A DNA stretch of 64,000 nucleotides, taken from the NCBI RefSeq assembly GCF_048771995.1, contig NC_133063.1, positions 19,903,063 through 19,967,062 of the forward strand, read 5' to 3'. The position numbers were made by a program, and so were the translations under genes. The stretch is from Taeniopygia guttata (lineage: Eukaryota; Chordata; Aves; Passeriformes; Estrildidae). The notes under the pieces were generated by a model. That model searched no databases and was not told where the DNA came from. It saw only the letters and a list, made by a program, of their open reading frames with translations. Position 1 is the stretch's first letter; every line of letters starts with the position of its first letter. Positions 25,301-37,300 of this stretch are shown here, in pieces.

Positions 25301-25510
25301 TCTGACAAGTTTTGTTCCTAGCCTGCTGTAAACAGGAAATCAGAGTGGAGAAGCCATGCAAGAAGTACAAAAACCCCTTCTAAACATGTTGTGTAACATG
25401 TTTGAGCTTGAGCAGAGGGCTGACTGAACAAACTGAGTCATGTTTCTGTAACCAATGCTAGGTTTCTCTTCCCTAGCCCACTCCCCCAATCTTGTTATTA
25501 TGCTTGTTGA
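16323..25510. other. Intergenic AT-rich DNA without recognised genes
   Basis: Read on both strands, no exon chain, RNA gene or clear retroelement was found. Local features are a T-run ending TTTAG at about 21508-21532, an A-run at 18548-18561, and a small hairpin around 19590-19615 (GTACCCT / AGGGTAC). Open frames such as 20095-20484 minus and 25008-25370 minus overlap frames on the other strand and lack family features. Old, unrecognisable repeats may be present. Confidence 0.5.
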
Positions 25511-25590
25511 TGTTATTGTTATTGTTATTGTTATTGTTATTGTTATTGTTATTGTTATTGTTTGTTATTGTTATTAAATTGGGGGGGGGG
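25511..25590. repeat. (TTATTG)n hexanucleotide array followed by poly-G
   Basis: About eleven TTATTG units run from 25511 to 25576, with one interruption near 25560 (TTGTTTG). A short AAATT spacer then leads into a run of ten G at 25581-25590. It is a simple repeat and likely length-polymorphic. Confidence 0.9.
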
Positions 25591-28500
25591 AATTGATTGT
25601 TCTTAGTCAGCCCTGACATATCCCTTCACTGCCTGGGTGATTGAGAGCAGCTGTTTATAGCAATCATCTTGATGTCACATAAGACTGAACTTTCCACAAC
25701 TGCTCAGAAACACCAGCACAGAGCAACAACATTTTAAAAACTTGACAATGTCATTGCCCTTTCATGGGCTGTACTATTTTTTAAGGAGAAGCAGCAGGAC
25801 AAACTAAATGTGGCTGCAATAGGGCACTGTACAAGCACTGGGCAAATAATTCATTATCATACCCTTTTGAGCCTTCAAAGATTATAAGATTGGTCTTATT
25901 CATACCTTGCAGTTAGTGAGAAAGTGATGCATCACAAACTCATTCTGCTGCCTGCATGTGAAATCAGGAATAGTTAGTTGCTGTAACTCTTTGCAGTCTG
26001 CCAGACAAATAGGTCAGAGCTCCAGACATGATTGGGATGCTGATGGGTGGCACAAGTGCCAGGCTGGACTTTGCTGCTTACACAAGCACAGCAGAGGAGA
26101 CAACTTCTCATCTGCAAAACAGGTGTGGAGATTTTCTGTCTTAGGCATAATCAGGTAAAACAGATACACCTTATGTAATCCATACTTTACTAAAAAAGAC
26201 TTGAAAGTTGAAAAAATTGAAACAAAAAAAGAAAGAAAACCCCTAAAATTAAATTAAAAATCCAAAACCAACCAACCAGACAAAAGAAACCAAACCTGGA
26301 AAACAAAATATATAAAGTTCCAATTTAAATTACTATCTTTATATCAGAGCACAGAACAGGATTCTGCGATTTGATTTTTTATTGCATTCATATCTGAACA
26401 CTAAAGACCTCTTTCCTCAAGTCAATTGATAACAAGAAAATCTCCATTGAAAGAAAAATAAGTAAATGGCTAATACATTGTTGAGGAAGATTTTAAAACA
26501 TAACTGGAAGGAACTCTGATATCACAAGCCTGTTATTCACACTAATAGACAAATGAATATACTTCACCTTCAAACTTATTCCTTTTGAGAAAATCCTCTT
26601 CTAGTAGTTTTCTTTTTGAATAGCTAGAGTTGACAATAATTATTTTTTAAATGAGAAAATAAAAAAGCTGGCCTTCTCTTGTTTTTTTAGATTCTATTTT
26701 ATCACCTTTTATTGTTATATTCATTTTCAAATAAAGTAAAAAAATTAATTATATTTTTCACTGGTGTTGATTTTCTCAGAAAATTGTAGCAAGTGGAAAA
26801 TCATTCATATTTGGTTGTTTTGCCTTTCCTGCCTATATCTAAGCCAGTTTTCCTTTTTATCTGCCCCTAAACCTAGCCTCATTCTTTTTATGCAGAAAAT
26901 AGCAGAGGTGGTCTTCAGCTTGAGTCCTTAGCAATGCCAACAGAGTTTTAATTAGTATAAATAAAAATTGTCAATCTCCATTCCAAATTGCTTTGATGGC
27001 TCATCAGCATTCTTCACTGATTTACAAAGTTCACTGATGATTTACAAATACCTGGAGACAATGTATTTGTAATGCCCAGAGCTGGATCATCCACTAGCTA
27101 TCTCTTTTAGATGAGGCCCAATTTATTCCTAAGACAGGTCTTCCTACTTGTGAAAAAACTAAAATATTGGTAAAATTTTTGTCCTGCCTAGCACTTCTAC
27201 CTGTTTTTGATCTGACAATGTCAGACGATATTTATCTAACAGCTCCCCTTGCCTTCCAATGATGCTCTAAACCTTGAGTTGCACCACTGCATGGTGGAAG
27301 AAAACAACAAATCACATAACTCAATGTTTAATGAAGAAAGGCGTGAAGGGAACTAAAGGGATAAAGAGGACCAATAGAATGCACCAGACAAGTTTTCAAC
27401 TCTGTGATGGTGGAGGCAGCTGTGTGTTAACCCTGCCCCAGGGTCCCCTACTGGGAGTTTATTCCTCCTTGTCTATCACGTGGTGTCCAAGGGTGTGATT
27501 TCATCATGTGCTTTCTAATATTTACAGAAAAACTCTAGTTCCTGGAGTGACGCAATGTGACTCCCACAGTAATTTTGGAGTTCTGGGGTTTGGAGTTGGC
27601 AGTAACTTTCTAACCACCTGGTTTTGTGAGAAAAGCTTGAAACCTAGAAGCTAAAAAAACTCAAGTTCCAAAGAAAGGGCAAAAAATATCATCAGCTACA
27701 CCCTGAACTGTGTTTGGAATCTTACCAAAATTGTGCTTAGCTCATGCTTTCCAAGAAACTCATGTCCTATGCAGTGTCAGCAAGTACATTCTGATCTTTC
27801 TTTTTGACCTACATGTTCCTGGCCCTGCCCTGTCCCAGTCCAGCAAGACCATGTTCTTGTACAAATTCAGGAGATGCAGCTGGGAGAAAAAAAATTCAGT
27901 GACTTACCCCATCATGAGTTCATCATTAAGGCTGTGCAACTTACCTAGAATATTAAATTAATACTATTAGTTGTCATTAATTTTCTCAGATGATGCACAA
28001 AAATAGTGTAGAATATGCTGGTTAATGAACCTCTGACTCCACTTCTAGAAATAAAAATGGGGAAAGTAATACACTTGGCACTTCCAAAACTCCCAGTTTA
28101 TCAACACTTAATCGTGGGTATTCGCAACAAATGTTATCTTTCATCCTTCTGTTTGTCTTTCCTTATGTCATAAATAACCTTGCAAACAATAAAATTCTTT
28201 ATCTCTTAGGTAAATAAATCTTAGCCTGTTTTATAACTTCACAGAAGAATTTTTATTTTAAAGGCAAAACAAATGGAAAATCAGACATTCATTTGTGCAA
28301 AAGTATCTGTGGATTCATAATTTCATACCCCCTCTTTTCCCTCTCTTTTTTTGTGAAGCAAACCAAAAAAAAGTAAGGGTGCTCATTGTCAGCAACTGCA
28401 GCACGGCTTCTGGTGTTGTGCAGGTTGGTGTTACTTTCTCCCCATCATATTCTGAGCCATACAGAGAAGGAAAATATACTTGTAACATGAGATCAATGTG

Positions 28501-31500
28501 CAGCCAATGAACAAAGAAAAGGTGTGGGGAAAACATCACCATTAACTCATTTTGGATCTGTTCTCATGGTTATGGGAGACATGATGAGGAGTTCAGAGAG
28601 CTGAGCATGAAACACTGCAGGTGAGGAGATGCAGAGCAGAAGGCAGAAATTATGGGACAGGGACAGAAATTAGTCTTCCAACTCTTTTCCTTTGTCTTCT
28701 TACGTATTACCTTGTGAGGAGGCAACCTGTCTTCAGTTTTTGTGTCCCTCTGTTCATGAAAGCCCTCATTAAGATACTCAGTATGAGAATAAAAGTAGTT
28801 CAGAATAAAATCGGAATTACTGCATCAGGATTTGGCCCTAGCTCTTAAGATGGCAATTTAAAAGAACACGTCATTACCACCCAAAGAATTTATCAGTACC
28901 ATCCTGGTACTGGGATTACAAGTTACACAATTAATTATCCCAATACACAAATGAGGAAGTAAAATAACCATAAGCCAGTTAACTTCTGTATTACTCAGCA
29001 AATGGGAAAGAGTTGGAAATTGAAGAAACAATACAGAGAAAGTGGAGGAGAAAGTTTTCTTTAACTTGAAGGAAAGTAAGTAAGATAGTTATCTGCAGCT
29101 ATTTCCTCTGTAAAAAGCTTCAGATAGTAAGTTTTAAAAGTATGGGGTGTACAGTCTATAAACAAAGAGAAGCTCAGGGAAAAAAATCAGACAAAAAAAA
29201 TGGTCTTCAGTTTATGTTTAAAAAGAGCCACTCAATGGCTAACAAGCAGCTCTTATTACAGAAAATTCATACACATGAGAAAAAGGTTTCAAAATGTGTG
29301 ATATGTAAAATCTACACTGTAATAGAAATTTTACATTACATGGACTCATACATGCTGCAGAATGTGCTGTAGTTACTTCCCAAAGATGCTAAGATGGTAA
29401 AGGGCATTAAAAACAATTTCTATATCATTCATTTCTGAAAGACTCATATAAACAGAAATTGAGAAATCCTAAAATAAAGAAATCTGAATCTTATTATTTG
29501 CTAATGTATATGCTACAGCTAACAAAAAGTCTGGAACAGCATTTCATCTCATCTTAGCTAGGACATCCTTAGGTTACAAAAATCTAACTATTACCACTAT
29601 CACGAATCTTCAGTCAGCAACTTTCCCAGCACAAGAATGATTTCTACATTACCATAAAATAATTAACACTTCATTATCTCTCACTTTCACCCAGACCCTC
29701 ACATGTTTATATGTACAAAATATGTGTATATTTTGTACATTTCTTAATCTCACAGATTAATTATGTACAAAATATAAACAAGAGAAATATAAAGAAGAGA
29801 TATTACCTATAACTCAAAAACTTCCCAAAACTTTCAAAAAAAACCCTTAACCTAGCCAATGTCTTAAATAAGGAATAAGAAATGCCATAATGAGGTACAG
29901 TTCTCTCTTGAAAAGTAGATCAGGGATGGATAGGAAAATGAAAGACATGGAGGAAAAGCTCCACAAAAAATGATTATTGCTGGGTTAGGCTCATGGTGTG
30001 ACCTATCATTCCTCAGAAAATAGCTTTAGATTTTAGGAATTGGACATCAATCTGCAAACCTTGAGAAGTCATTTCATTTCCCTTAAAATAAACCTTATTG
30101 TAAGTCAATTATTTCCTTTCTATAATAGCTTAACATGAATGACAAAACAGACCAATTCTACCTGCAAGCCTACTAATACTGTTTGAGGGCATGACACACC
30201 TTAGAATGGGAGAATACAAAGTTTGGATACACTAAACATAGCCACACAGATTTGTGACAAGCAGTCTGTTCCACCCTTGGCATCTGCTATGATTCAGTTG
30301 TTACTCAGAAGGGAGAGAGCATCTAGTGAATGAATCATCAGGCTATAACCTGTAGCAATTTTGTTTTCTCTAGGGGTGTTCCAAGGACTAATGACAAGTC
30401 TCAACTTCTGCAAGTCAGAAGGATCCAAAGGGACACACTACCAGAAACAAATGAGTAAAGGGATGAAAAGAACAATGAAAATGATACCATTTATCTTTCC
30501 CAGCCTTGATTATATGCAATCAGACATCTTCATACAACCTAAGTCGTCATACAGCAGTCAATGAGGTTATTAATGGCAATACATTTTGTTTAATAGAAAA
30601 CAGAATCCCTTCTAAAGGCACCTTTAGAAATAGAAAAATACGTTGGCTACATGATTTACTCATGTAGATTCCTGTTTTCTTTCAGCTATTCAGTTCACTT
30701 TTCTCTCAATGTAGAGAAAACTTAGCTGAATGCATTTGTATAAAAAAACCCACAATTTTAGTCCACTCATAATAATTTCAATTGCACTGTCAATCTATAC
30801 AGAGCATTTTGAAAGAGTTATCGTGATCAGATCATTTCACCTCATTAATGGAAAATACCTTCTCAAAGCCAGAATAAAATGACAACACGTTTGTTGAAGG
30901 TCTAAGATGTGCGAGCAAGCCTTATTTTCTGTTACAGATTGAAGACTGGAAGTCCCAGAAAAGAGAAGAGTTTTTCTTTCCTCATCCCAAATGAAATTTC
31001 AACTGGTAAAAGAAAAAAGAGGAAAAAAAACTCACATGAAAAGCTGCATTCCACATAAAAGTGTGGTAGGTTCTAAGTCAGTCACGTTAAAAATTTATGG
31101 ATTTTTTTTTGTCCTTGAATTCATGTTACATGTCAACTTTGCAGCATGTAACTTCAGTTTGCCTTTTCAAAACATATCACAGTCTTAGGAGAAGACCTGC
31201 TAGTTCCTGGGTTCAGTCAGATCTGCTTTGAGGCTAATTGATAAACTGTATTAATTTTCTAAAGACAACAAAAGATAAAACATTGGCAAAAATATTCTGG
31301 TAGTCCAAAAGTATACCTTTTCACAGCCAAATCAAACAACACTGTCTTTATTTTTATATGGTATTAGCATGAGCATATGATTTTCTAGATGTATAGATTT
31401 CATAATAAAGTTATTACAACTCTTTCTTTTATAGTGCAGCATAGTATATACCTGTCAATCAAGAAAATGCAAATACTCGTCTTTAAAAGGGTTTTGGATG

Positions 31501-31714
31501 CACATATCTATAGAGACATATATACACAAATAATATATACATTAAAATATAATAAGAAATACATACTACACATGCATATATACATGTCTCTGCATTTAAA
31601 AAGCCCTAGAAAAGTGTGTTTAATGTAATATTCTATTTATATCAGAAACAGCAGCAAATGTTATGTGCACTTAGAGAATTAAGAACTTTTTCATTATAAG
31701 AATTAGTTATCAGC
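25591..31714. other. Intergenic AT-rich DNA without recognised genes
   Basis: No coding exon was recognised. The region includes an A/C-rich low-complexity stretch (about 26215-26310), a local imperfect duplication of a TTCACTGA...TTTACAAA unit at 27013-27048, a 13-bp perfect hairpin at 29711-29740, and an AT/ACAT alternating stretch at about 31500-31590. The numerous 60-90 codon frames have no supporting features. Confidence 0.5.
29711..29740. repeat. Perfect 13-bp-stem hairpin in AT-rich DNA
   Basis: ATGTACAAAATAT and its exact reverse complement flank a four-base GTGT loop. A further copy of ATGTACAAAATATA occurs at about 29764-29777. It is simple AT-rich cruciform-type sequence with no gene context. 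Confidence 0.85.
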
Positions 31715-31920
31715 AAGATGTCTGTTGTTCAACATAGTCATAAACAATTTAGATAAAAAAATTGATGGTGGTGTAACAGTAACCTCTGATGACACAAAAC
31801 TACTTGGAAGAGTCAGAATAAAGCCAATTACAAAATCCTATGGTAGGGTGTCTTTGAATTACACAGACTGCATGACAAAATTCCACATGAAATTCAATAT
31901 GATAAATGCACCTCTGATAC
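31715..31920 (+). mobile_element. Degraded CR1/L3-like LINE reverse transcriptase fragment
   Basis: A short plus-strand frame reads LFNIVINNLDKKIDGGV, then SDDTKLLGRV. These resemble the CR1-clade reverse transcriptase stretch usually of the form LFNIFINDLD followed by FADDTKLGG. Just downstream, ATGAAATTCAATATGATAAA resembles the conserved MKFN segment. The element is truncated at both ends and carries frame breaks, so it is a dead fragment. Subfamily is not resolved. Confidence 0.65.
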
Positions 31921-32704
31921 TCAGAAAGTTATCCTTATTTCACACATTAAGCCATCTATATCTTCCTTTTTATGCTTGTGGGTAGCTTTCCAAAGATACC
32001 AGGTAAGACCCCACCCAGTGGAATCTCCAGATGTGTTGCAATGTGGGAGCATTTGAGGGTTTTCCAACATGGAAAGCATATGGGGACCATAAAGATGTCT
32101 TTTCACAAGACATGAGAGACATTACAAGACATACATATTTAAAACCATTAATGATCATTCCTTTCTTAAGCATCCTGTGATCATTTATGATCACTTGTGC
32201 ACTCCCTTTACATCCCTGATATTTAATGGTTAATAATTTTTTCCATTCTTAGACTCTTTCTAAAATGTCAGCTTTCATGATAATATCTTCAGATGTTATG
32301 AAACCCCCTGAGGCTGAGAGAAAAGTCAATGATGCAACCTCCCTCTGCCAAATGAGATTTCACAAGTTGTTCTTCAGTGTTTGCTTTGACTTCAAAAACT
32401 GTATACTACATATTTCTACATCCCTGTTAAGTGGAACTTAGCATTACTGAGAACTTAGTTACAAAGCCTAAGGAAATATTCTCTGAAGGGTGGAGAATTT
32501 TGTTGAGCCTCTGCCAGCTGCTCTGCATTTTCTTTCATCCTGTGTTTATCATTGGTATAGATATTAACTCAAACACCCAAACAGCCAGTACTGTAATTTC
32601 TAGCCCACAGAAGAGTAACAGCCCACTGATTCTAAACTCAATTCTCTGCTGTCCTGGTGAGGGCAATAAACCCAAAAGACACTAAGGAAAGAGTGCAGAG
32701 GGTG
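31921..32704. other. Intergenic gap, nothing recognised
   Basis: AT-rich DNA between the CR1 fragment and the family B LTR. No gene or recognisable repeat was seen. Confidence 0.45.
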
Positions 32705-33341
32705 TGTCCTGGTTTAGGGCAAATTTGGGAGGAAATTCCAAAAGGCTCTGCCAGAAAGCAGATTCAAGACCCTCTCCCTACTGGTTCAGGTAAATATTTC
32801 CTTGGAGAAAAACGGAAAAAACTGCTTATATAACAAGTATTCACAAGCATAACAAATGAATAACATTAAACAATAAAATCTCTCACTGTTCTGAAGAGAT
32901 GGAAAACTCAGAAAGTCCTTTTTGTGGGCTGCAAATCAGCTCACTCAGTCTCTTATCAGTCCCTGCTGTGCTAGAAATGCTGTGTCCCACAGGTGGGCCA
33001 CAGGTGTGAGCTCCTTGTACTCTTCTGGGTTTTCAGCCCAGAGCAGGTTTGAACAGTTCCAAGAAAAAGAAAAATCACAGCCCGGGGAACTTCTCTGCCT
33101 CAGCTAGCTAAAACCTAACTAAAAGCAAAAGAGAGCTCTGTCCTGCTGTCTGTCCACGCCACAGACAGCACAGTCCAGGAGCAGGAATGTGGACAAGTGA
33201 GTGTAGTGTCTGAAAACAAACTGCACGCTTCTTTCTCCCCCATTCAACCTCATAACCAGTCTTAAGGGTGCAAAACTTAATATCCAGCATAAACAGAACA
33301 GACAACTGAGAATATAAGCATCATACAGTCACCTTAAGACA
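32705..33341 (+). mobile_element. Solo LTR of an avian endogenous retrovirus, family B
   Basis: The element starts TGTCCTGGTTTAGGGCAAAT and ends CACCTTAAGACA, with short inverted termini of the TGTCCT/AGGACA type. Five-base flanks GGGTG (32700-32704) and AGGTG (33342-33346) differ at one base and are probably the target-site duplication. A TATA box (TATATAA, 32827-32833) and AATAAA (32872-32877) fix the plus orientation. That leaves a U5-like part of about 450 bp, which is unusually long. The last 66 bp resemble 60182-60247. No internal region is attached. Family B is one I associate with songbirds. Confidence 0.8.
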
Positions 33342-34265
33342 AGGTGGCACTTGCAAACAAGAAAGTAATTATCATCTTTGTCCAGCTCTCAATCTGTGCA
33401 CGTACACAAATAAAAATGGAATGTTAACCCATCTAAAGCTAGGCACTAAACACTACATAGTACCAATTTAATCATACTTTAATCCTATTTTGTCAGTAGG
33501 TTTCTCCTGTTTGTCATCCTTTTGTAATTCATTTCAAAGCCAAAATACATGGAGAACACAGTGGATCTATGACTGAGTAGTAACTGATATGGAGCACCCA
33601 GAGTTGAAGGAAATCTCCCTCCTTGTCCCTGAATGAGGACGGCTGTGTTCCAAGGATATGACATACATATGGTTGCAATACCTACCCACAGCTCTTTTGC
33701 TGGTTTCTAAGTGGAATTGCCATAGTTATGAACACTCAGACAAGAAACCCTGAGCTCTCACGTGCCACTTCCAAGGCCAAAATTTTGTGATGATGTCATG
33801 AATAAAACATATTTAAAGCTGTGCATTATTAAAGCTGTACCTTCCAGAAGAGAGTAGTTCATCAAGGATGAAGAACGTGCAAATATTTATGCTGATTAAT
33901 TAACACTTGAATGGTCACTGAATGCTCTGTTTTAATTATGCCCCGCCTAAAAGTTAGGTATTTTGCCAGCTATTTAATCCAAGACCTTCTGTATTTATTG
34001 GTCTCTACGGACTGTTCAGACTTTCCAAAAAAATTACTTTTTTCTCATAGTGGTATAAAGACATTAGGAAATTTTTCAGCCTAAGATAACTTATCTATGT
34101 AGTTACCAGTTCAACCAAGAAACAAAAGACAATTATGCTGGGGAGGCATTTTTTCCTACTGCATTCATTATTCCCTGTTCTTAAAGCTATGATCCTTTCA
34201 AAAAATTAAAAAGATACCAAGATTAAGATTACTCAGTTTAAAGGGGGTCACTAATAAAATACTAT
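33342..34265. other. Intergenic gap, nothing recognised
   Basis: AT-rich and unique-looking. It includes an AT-rich stretch at about 33875-33950 with several TAAT cores and an ATGCAAAT-like motif, which might be regulatory, but this is only an impression. No gene seen. Confidence 0.45.
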
Positions 34266-34352
34266 ATTATTAATGCTTCTATGACAATTTATATTTCATT
34301 ACCAGAGACCTTCTGGTAATGAAATATAAATAGTCATAGAAACAGTAATAAT
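34266..34352. repeat. Long near-perfect hairpin: 40-bp arms, 7-base loop
   Basis: Arms 34266-34305 and 34313-34352 are reverse complements at 37 of 40 positions, with the loop AGACCTT between. The innermost 20 bases pair perfectly (AATTTATATTTCATTACCAG with one difference at its outer part). Such a structure could be a degraded fold-back transposon, a small-RNA-type hairpin if transcribed, or an inverted duplication. Sequence just downstream (34353-34390) has a weak resemblance to a CR1 3' tail read on the minus strand. Confidence 0.9.
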
Positions 34353-37300
34353 GTGGCTTGGAAAAGACCTCTGCAAGTCGCAAGTCAAATTCTGTTCTCC
34401 CTTAGTCACTACTGTAGACCTACATGAGTACTTTTCCCTGTTTTTACAGCTTTTGATAACTGCTCCTTTGGTCTGTAGCCACCCCTTAGTATTGCCAGTA
34501 ACAAACGTCCCATTAAGTTCTCCAAAAGCAAGACTGGGTTATGAAAGCAAGCCCCCTTGACATACCTTACCTACTTTACCTATTGATGTAACATCCAAGC
34601 CAAAAGCTGTAACATTGAATTTTTACTTAAAGATTCATACTATAGGGTTTTATTTCCTCAATAGAAACCATGAATATTGCAAGAAATGTTTTTTTTTCAT
34701 ATTATGAAGTTTTCAGTGATAAAGAAGCTATTGTGTAAAAACAAAGAACTTGTACATATCATGGCGTACACTGGGAATCTAATTTGTTAGGCAGTCCAAT
34801 TACTGAGTTTGGTCTCCTACAGTGAATTTACATTTGACCTCCCTAGAGTAAGGATGTTAACATCTGTTCCAGCTCTTTTATTTTTCTAGTAATTTATTTC
34901 TTGTAAATTTAGAAATGTTATGGTTCAAGTACAGTTTGCATTAGATACAGACCAAAAGAAATAGATTTTGCAAAGTAAAAGACTTGTGGACCTGTGGGTG
35001 CTTATTCAAAATTTCTGTATAATAAGCAAATATCACTGTATAGAAGGTCCTATATCTTAATCCATCATTCTCCAGACTGAAGGTAACATTTTTCCTTACT
35101 TCTGTAAAAGTTCATTCCTTAATTTCCAATTCCGTACAAGTCAAGGCTCTACAGCTTCTCCATTCAGCTCACAGAAGGCACCAGAGGACTTTGAATGATG
35201 TTTAATTCGTGCTAGAAGTTACTTTTTTCTTGGTAACTCATTCAGTGCAGCCCACCCAAAACCCAGATGGTAAGAGATTTCAAATACTGTTGACATAAAT
35301 TGGATATGAAACAGATGTGGAAAGCCTAATGTAAATATGAGGACTGGGTTGCCTGAAATAGAGTTCAATATTTACCATAGGATGTATTCTTTAGTAGCAA
35401 AGTTTTCCTGTTACACTCCCAACATAATTACAAATTCTGACTCATAGAATATATAGAAATCATCTCTATATTAGTTTTAAGATACTATATGTCATTCATT
35501 TCTGCTTGATCCTATTCAGCTAGCCCAGCATTTCAATTACAATGAATTTTGAGTTTTTCTTTATGTTTAATCAGGGTTTCTCTTGTTGTTTCTGAAATGT
35601 CTTGCCACTTCTTCGTCAGCAGAAGTTTGTAATGTTTCTCCCTCCCAAATCCAGTCAATTACTCCAGCCCTTGCGTTTACTATGTGATGTCAAGGAAATC
35701 TCATCGGGCTGCAAGGTTAAACTTTTATCTTGCTGTGTGTCTATTTTTAGCAGTAGTGCACATTTTTTAGCTCCCTGTTTCCAAAGAAGATCCTAAACAT
35801 TTTCCTAAATTTATCCTAGATGACATCACTGAGTTGCACATAGCAGGTACAATAAGGCTATATTTACAACTTCAGCATATAAATTCATTCACTTTATATA
35901 AAAAAGAATATTAACTTTATTGTGCTTCCATTCCAAGTTTCTCTGCCAAACACATTTCCAAAATAATTACAGCCGTTATAATTTTCCAGGTGAAATAACT
36001 GTACTATAGCCAAAGATGGAAATTCACAGCAGTTTGCCAACAAATTAATTTTTACTTATCTTTCATTTTCTCAGTTTGCACTTGCTTAAACAGTCATGAC
36101 TAGAAAACAAAACAAAACAAAGAACAACTGGTTAGAAACCATCTGATTTCCAGCTTTTCAGAGTTTGAGGGTTTTGTATTTTTGGAGTTTTTGCTTGTTC
36201 AAAGCCCTGTGTCTATAGACAGCTTGATCTCTCCATGGACCCTTTGTCCTGTTCCACTCAGCCCCTTGACCCTTAAGGATGAAGAAGCTATCAGGTCTTC
36301 AGGATCTTCTCCCAGCTGAGAAAAATCTTCTCCAGGTCAGCTTCTTGGTGTTGATGACTGAGCTTGCAAGGTCTTGTTCTCAGCCCTAAGATATTGCTCC
36401 TTTTGACTGTTACACAAAAGCATATGAATGTCACATGTACTCAATCAGTTTTGAAGTTTCAAGGGAAATAGAAGTGCAAAACTCTACTGTTACCATTGGG
36501 GAAAACAGAAACACAGAAGGGTGGAGGATTTACTAGAATGTGATCATCAAAACTTCAAGCTTTAGCAGCCTTTGCTGTTTTTCCAATTAAATTGTTCCAT
36601 TTCAACTCTGCTAACTTTCTAATACACTTCTGAAAGCATTCGTTCCTGAGAGAGGGAAAGAAGAAAGAAAGAAATGAGTGAGAGTAGTAAGGAGTAGATG
36701 CATTATGGTAAAAGGAAAATAGCAAAACCAGAGAAATATACAAAAATCCTGGAGTGGTAGAAAGGAGAGAAATAGAGAAAGACTTGTCATTGAACAAGTG
36801 AAAAATGTGGATTAAAACTTTGGAAGAAATGTGAGATATGTTGTTGGAATTCAGGATAAAAAGCAAGTGGCACACAAGGAGGCTTGGAGGGGAAAAGGAG
36901 AGGAATGCAAGGAGCAGCCCTTGTTATGCAGGATGAGTTTATGCCATAGAAATAGCAGCAGGTAATCCTCCAGTGCATGAGTTATACTGCACAGGTTTCT
37001 TTAAAAAATGACAGAGTACACTTTGAGGAAAAAATGAGGGTTTTTTTCCATTTGGTATACATCTTGGTAAATTTTAAAATATATCTAGAAGAAAAAAATC
37101 TTTCCACTCCCCACTGACAGTGCTGGAGAGAGTTGGTGTCGATTTCCACTGAAAAAACTTAGTGCCAACCAACCACTCTAATATCTAAAGGCTAGCACAT
37201 GCTCCTAAGTCATGACGACATGAGCTCTGCCTGCAGAGTGCGAGAGCAGAGCCATGTGAGAGGCATTTATTATGGGTGATGGACAGCTTTCACTGTACTG

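Noticed and set aside
25008-25370. 120-codon minus-strand frame
   Set aside because: An overlapping 87-codon frame lies on the plus strand; neither has a domain or plausible exon context.
34333-34400. Possible minus-strand CR1 tail after the long hairpin (GGCTTGGAAAAGACCTCTG)
   Set aside because: Only a short match; the downstream order of CR1 segments is not seen. Mentioned under the hairpin instead.
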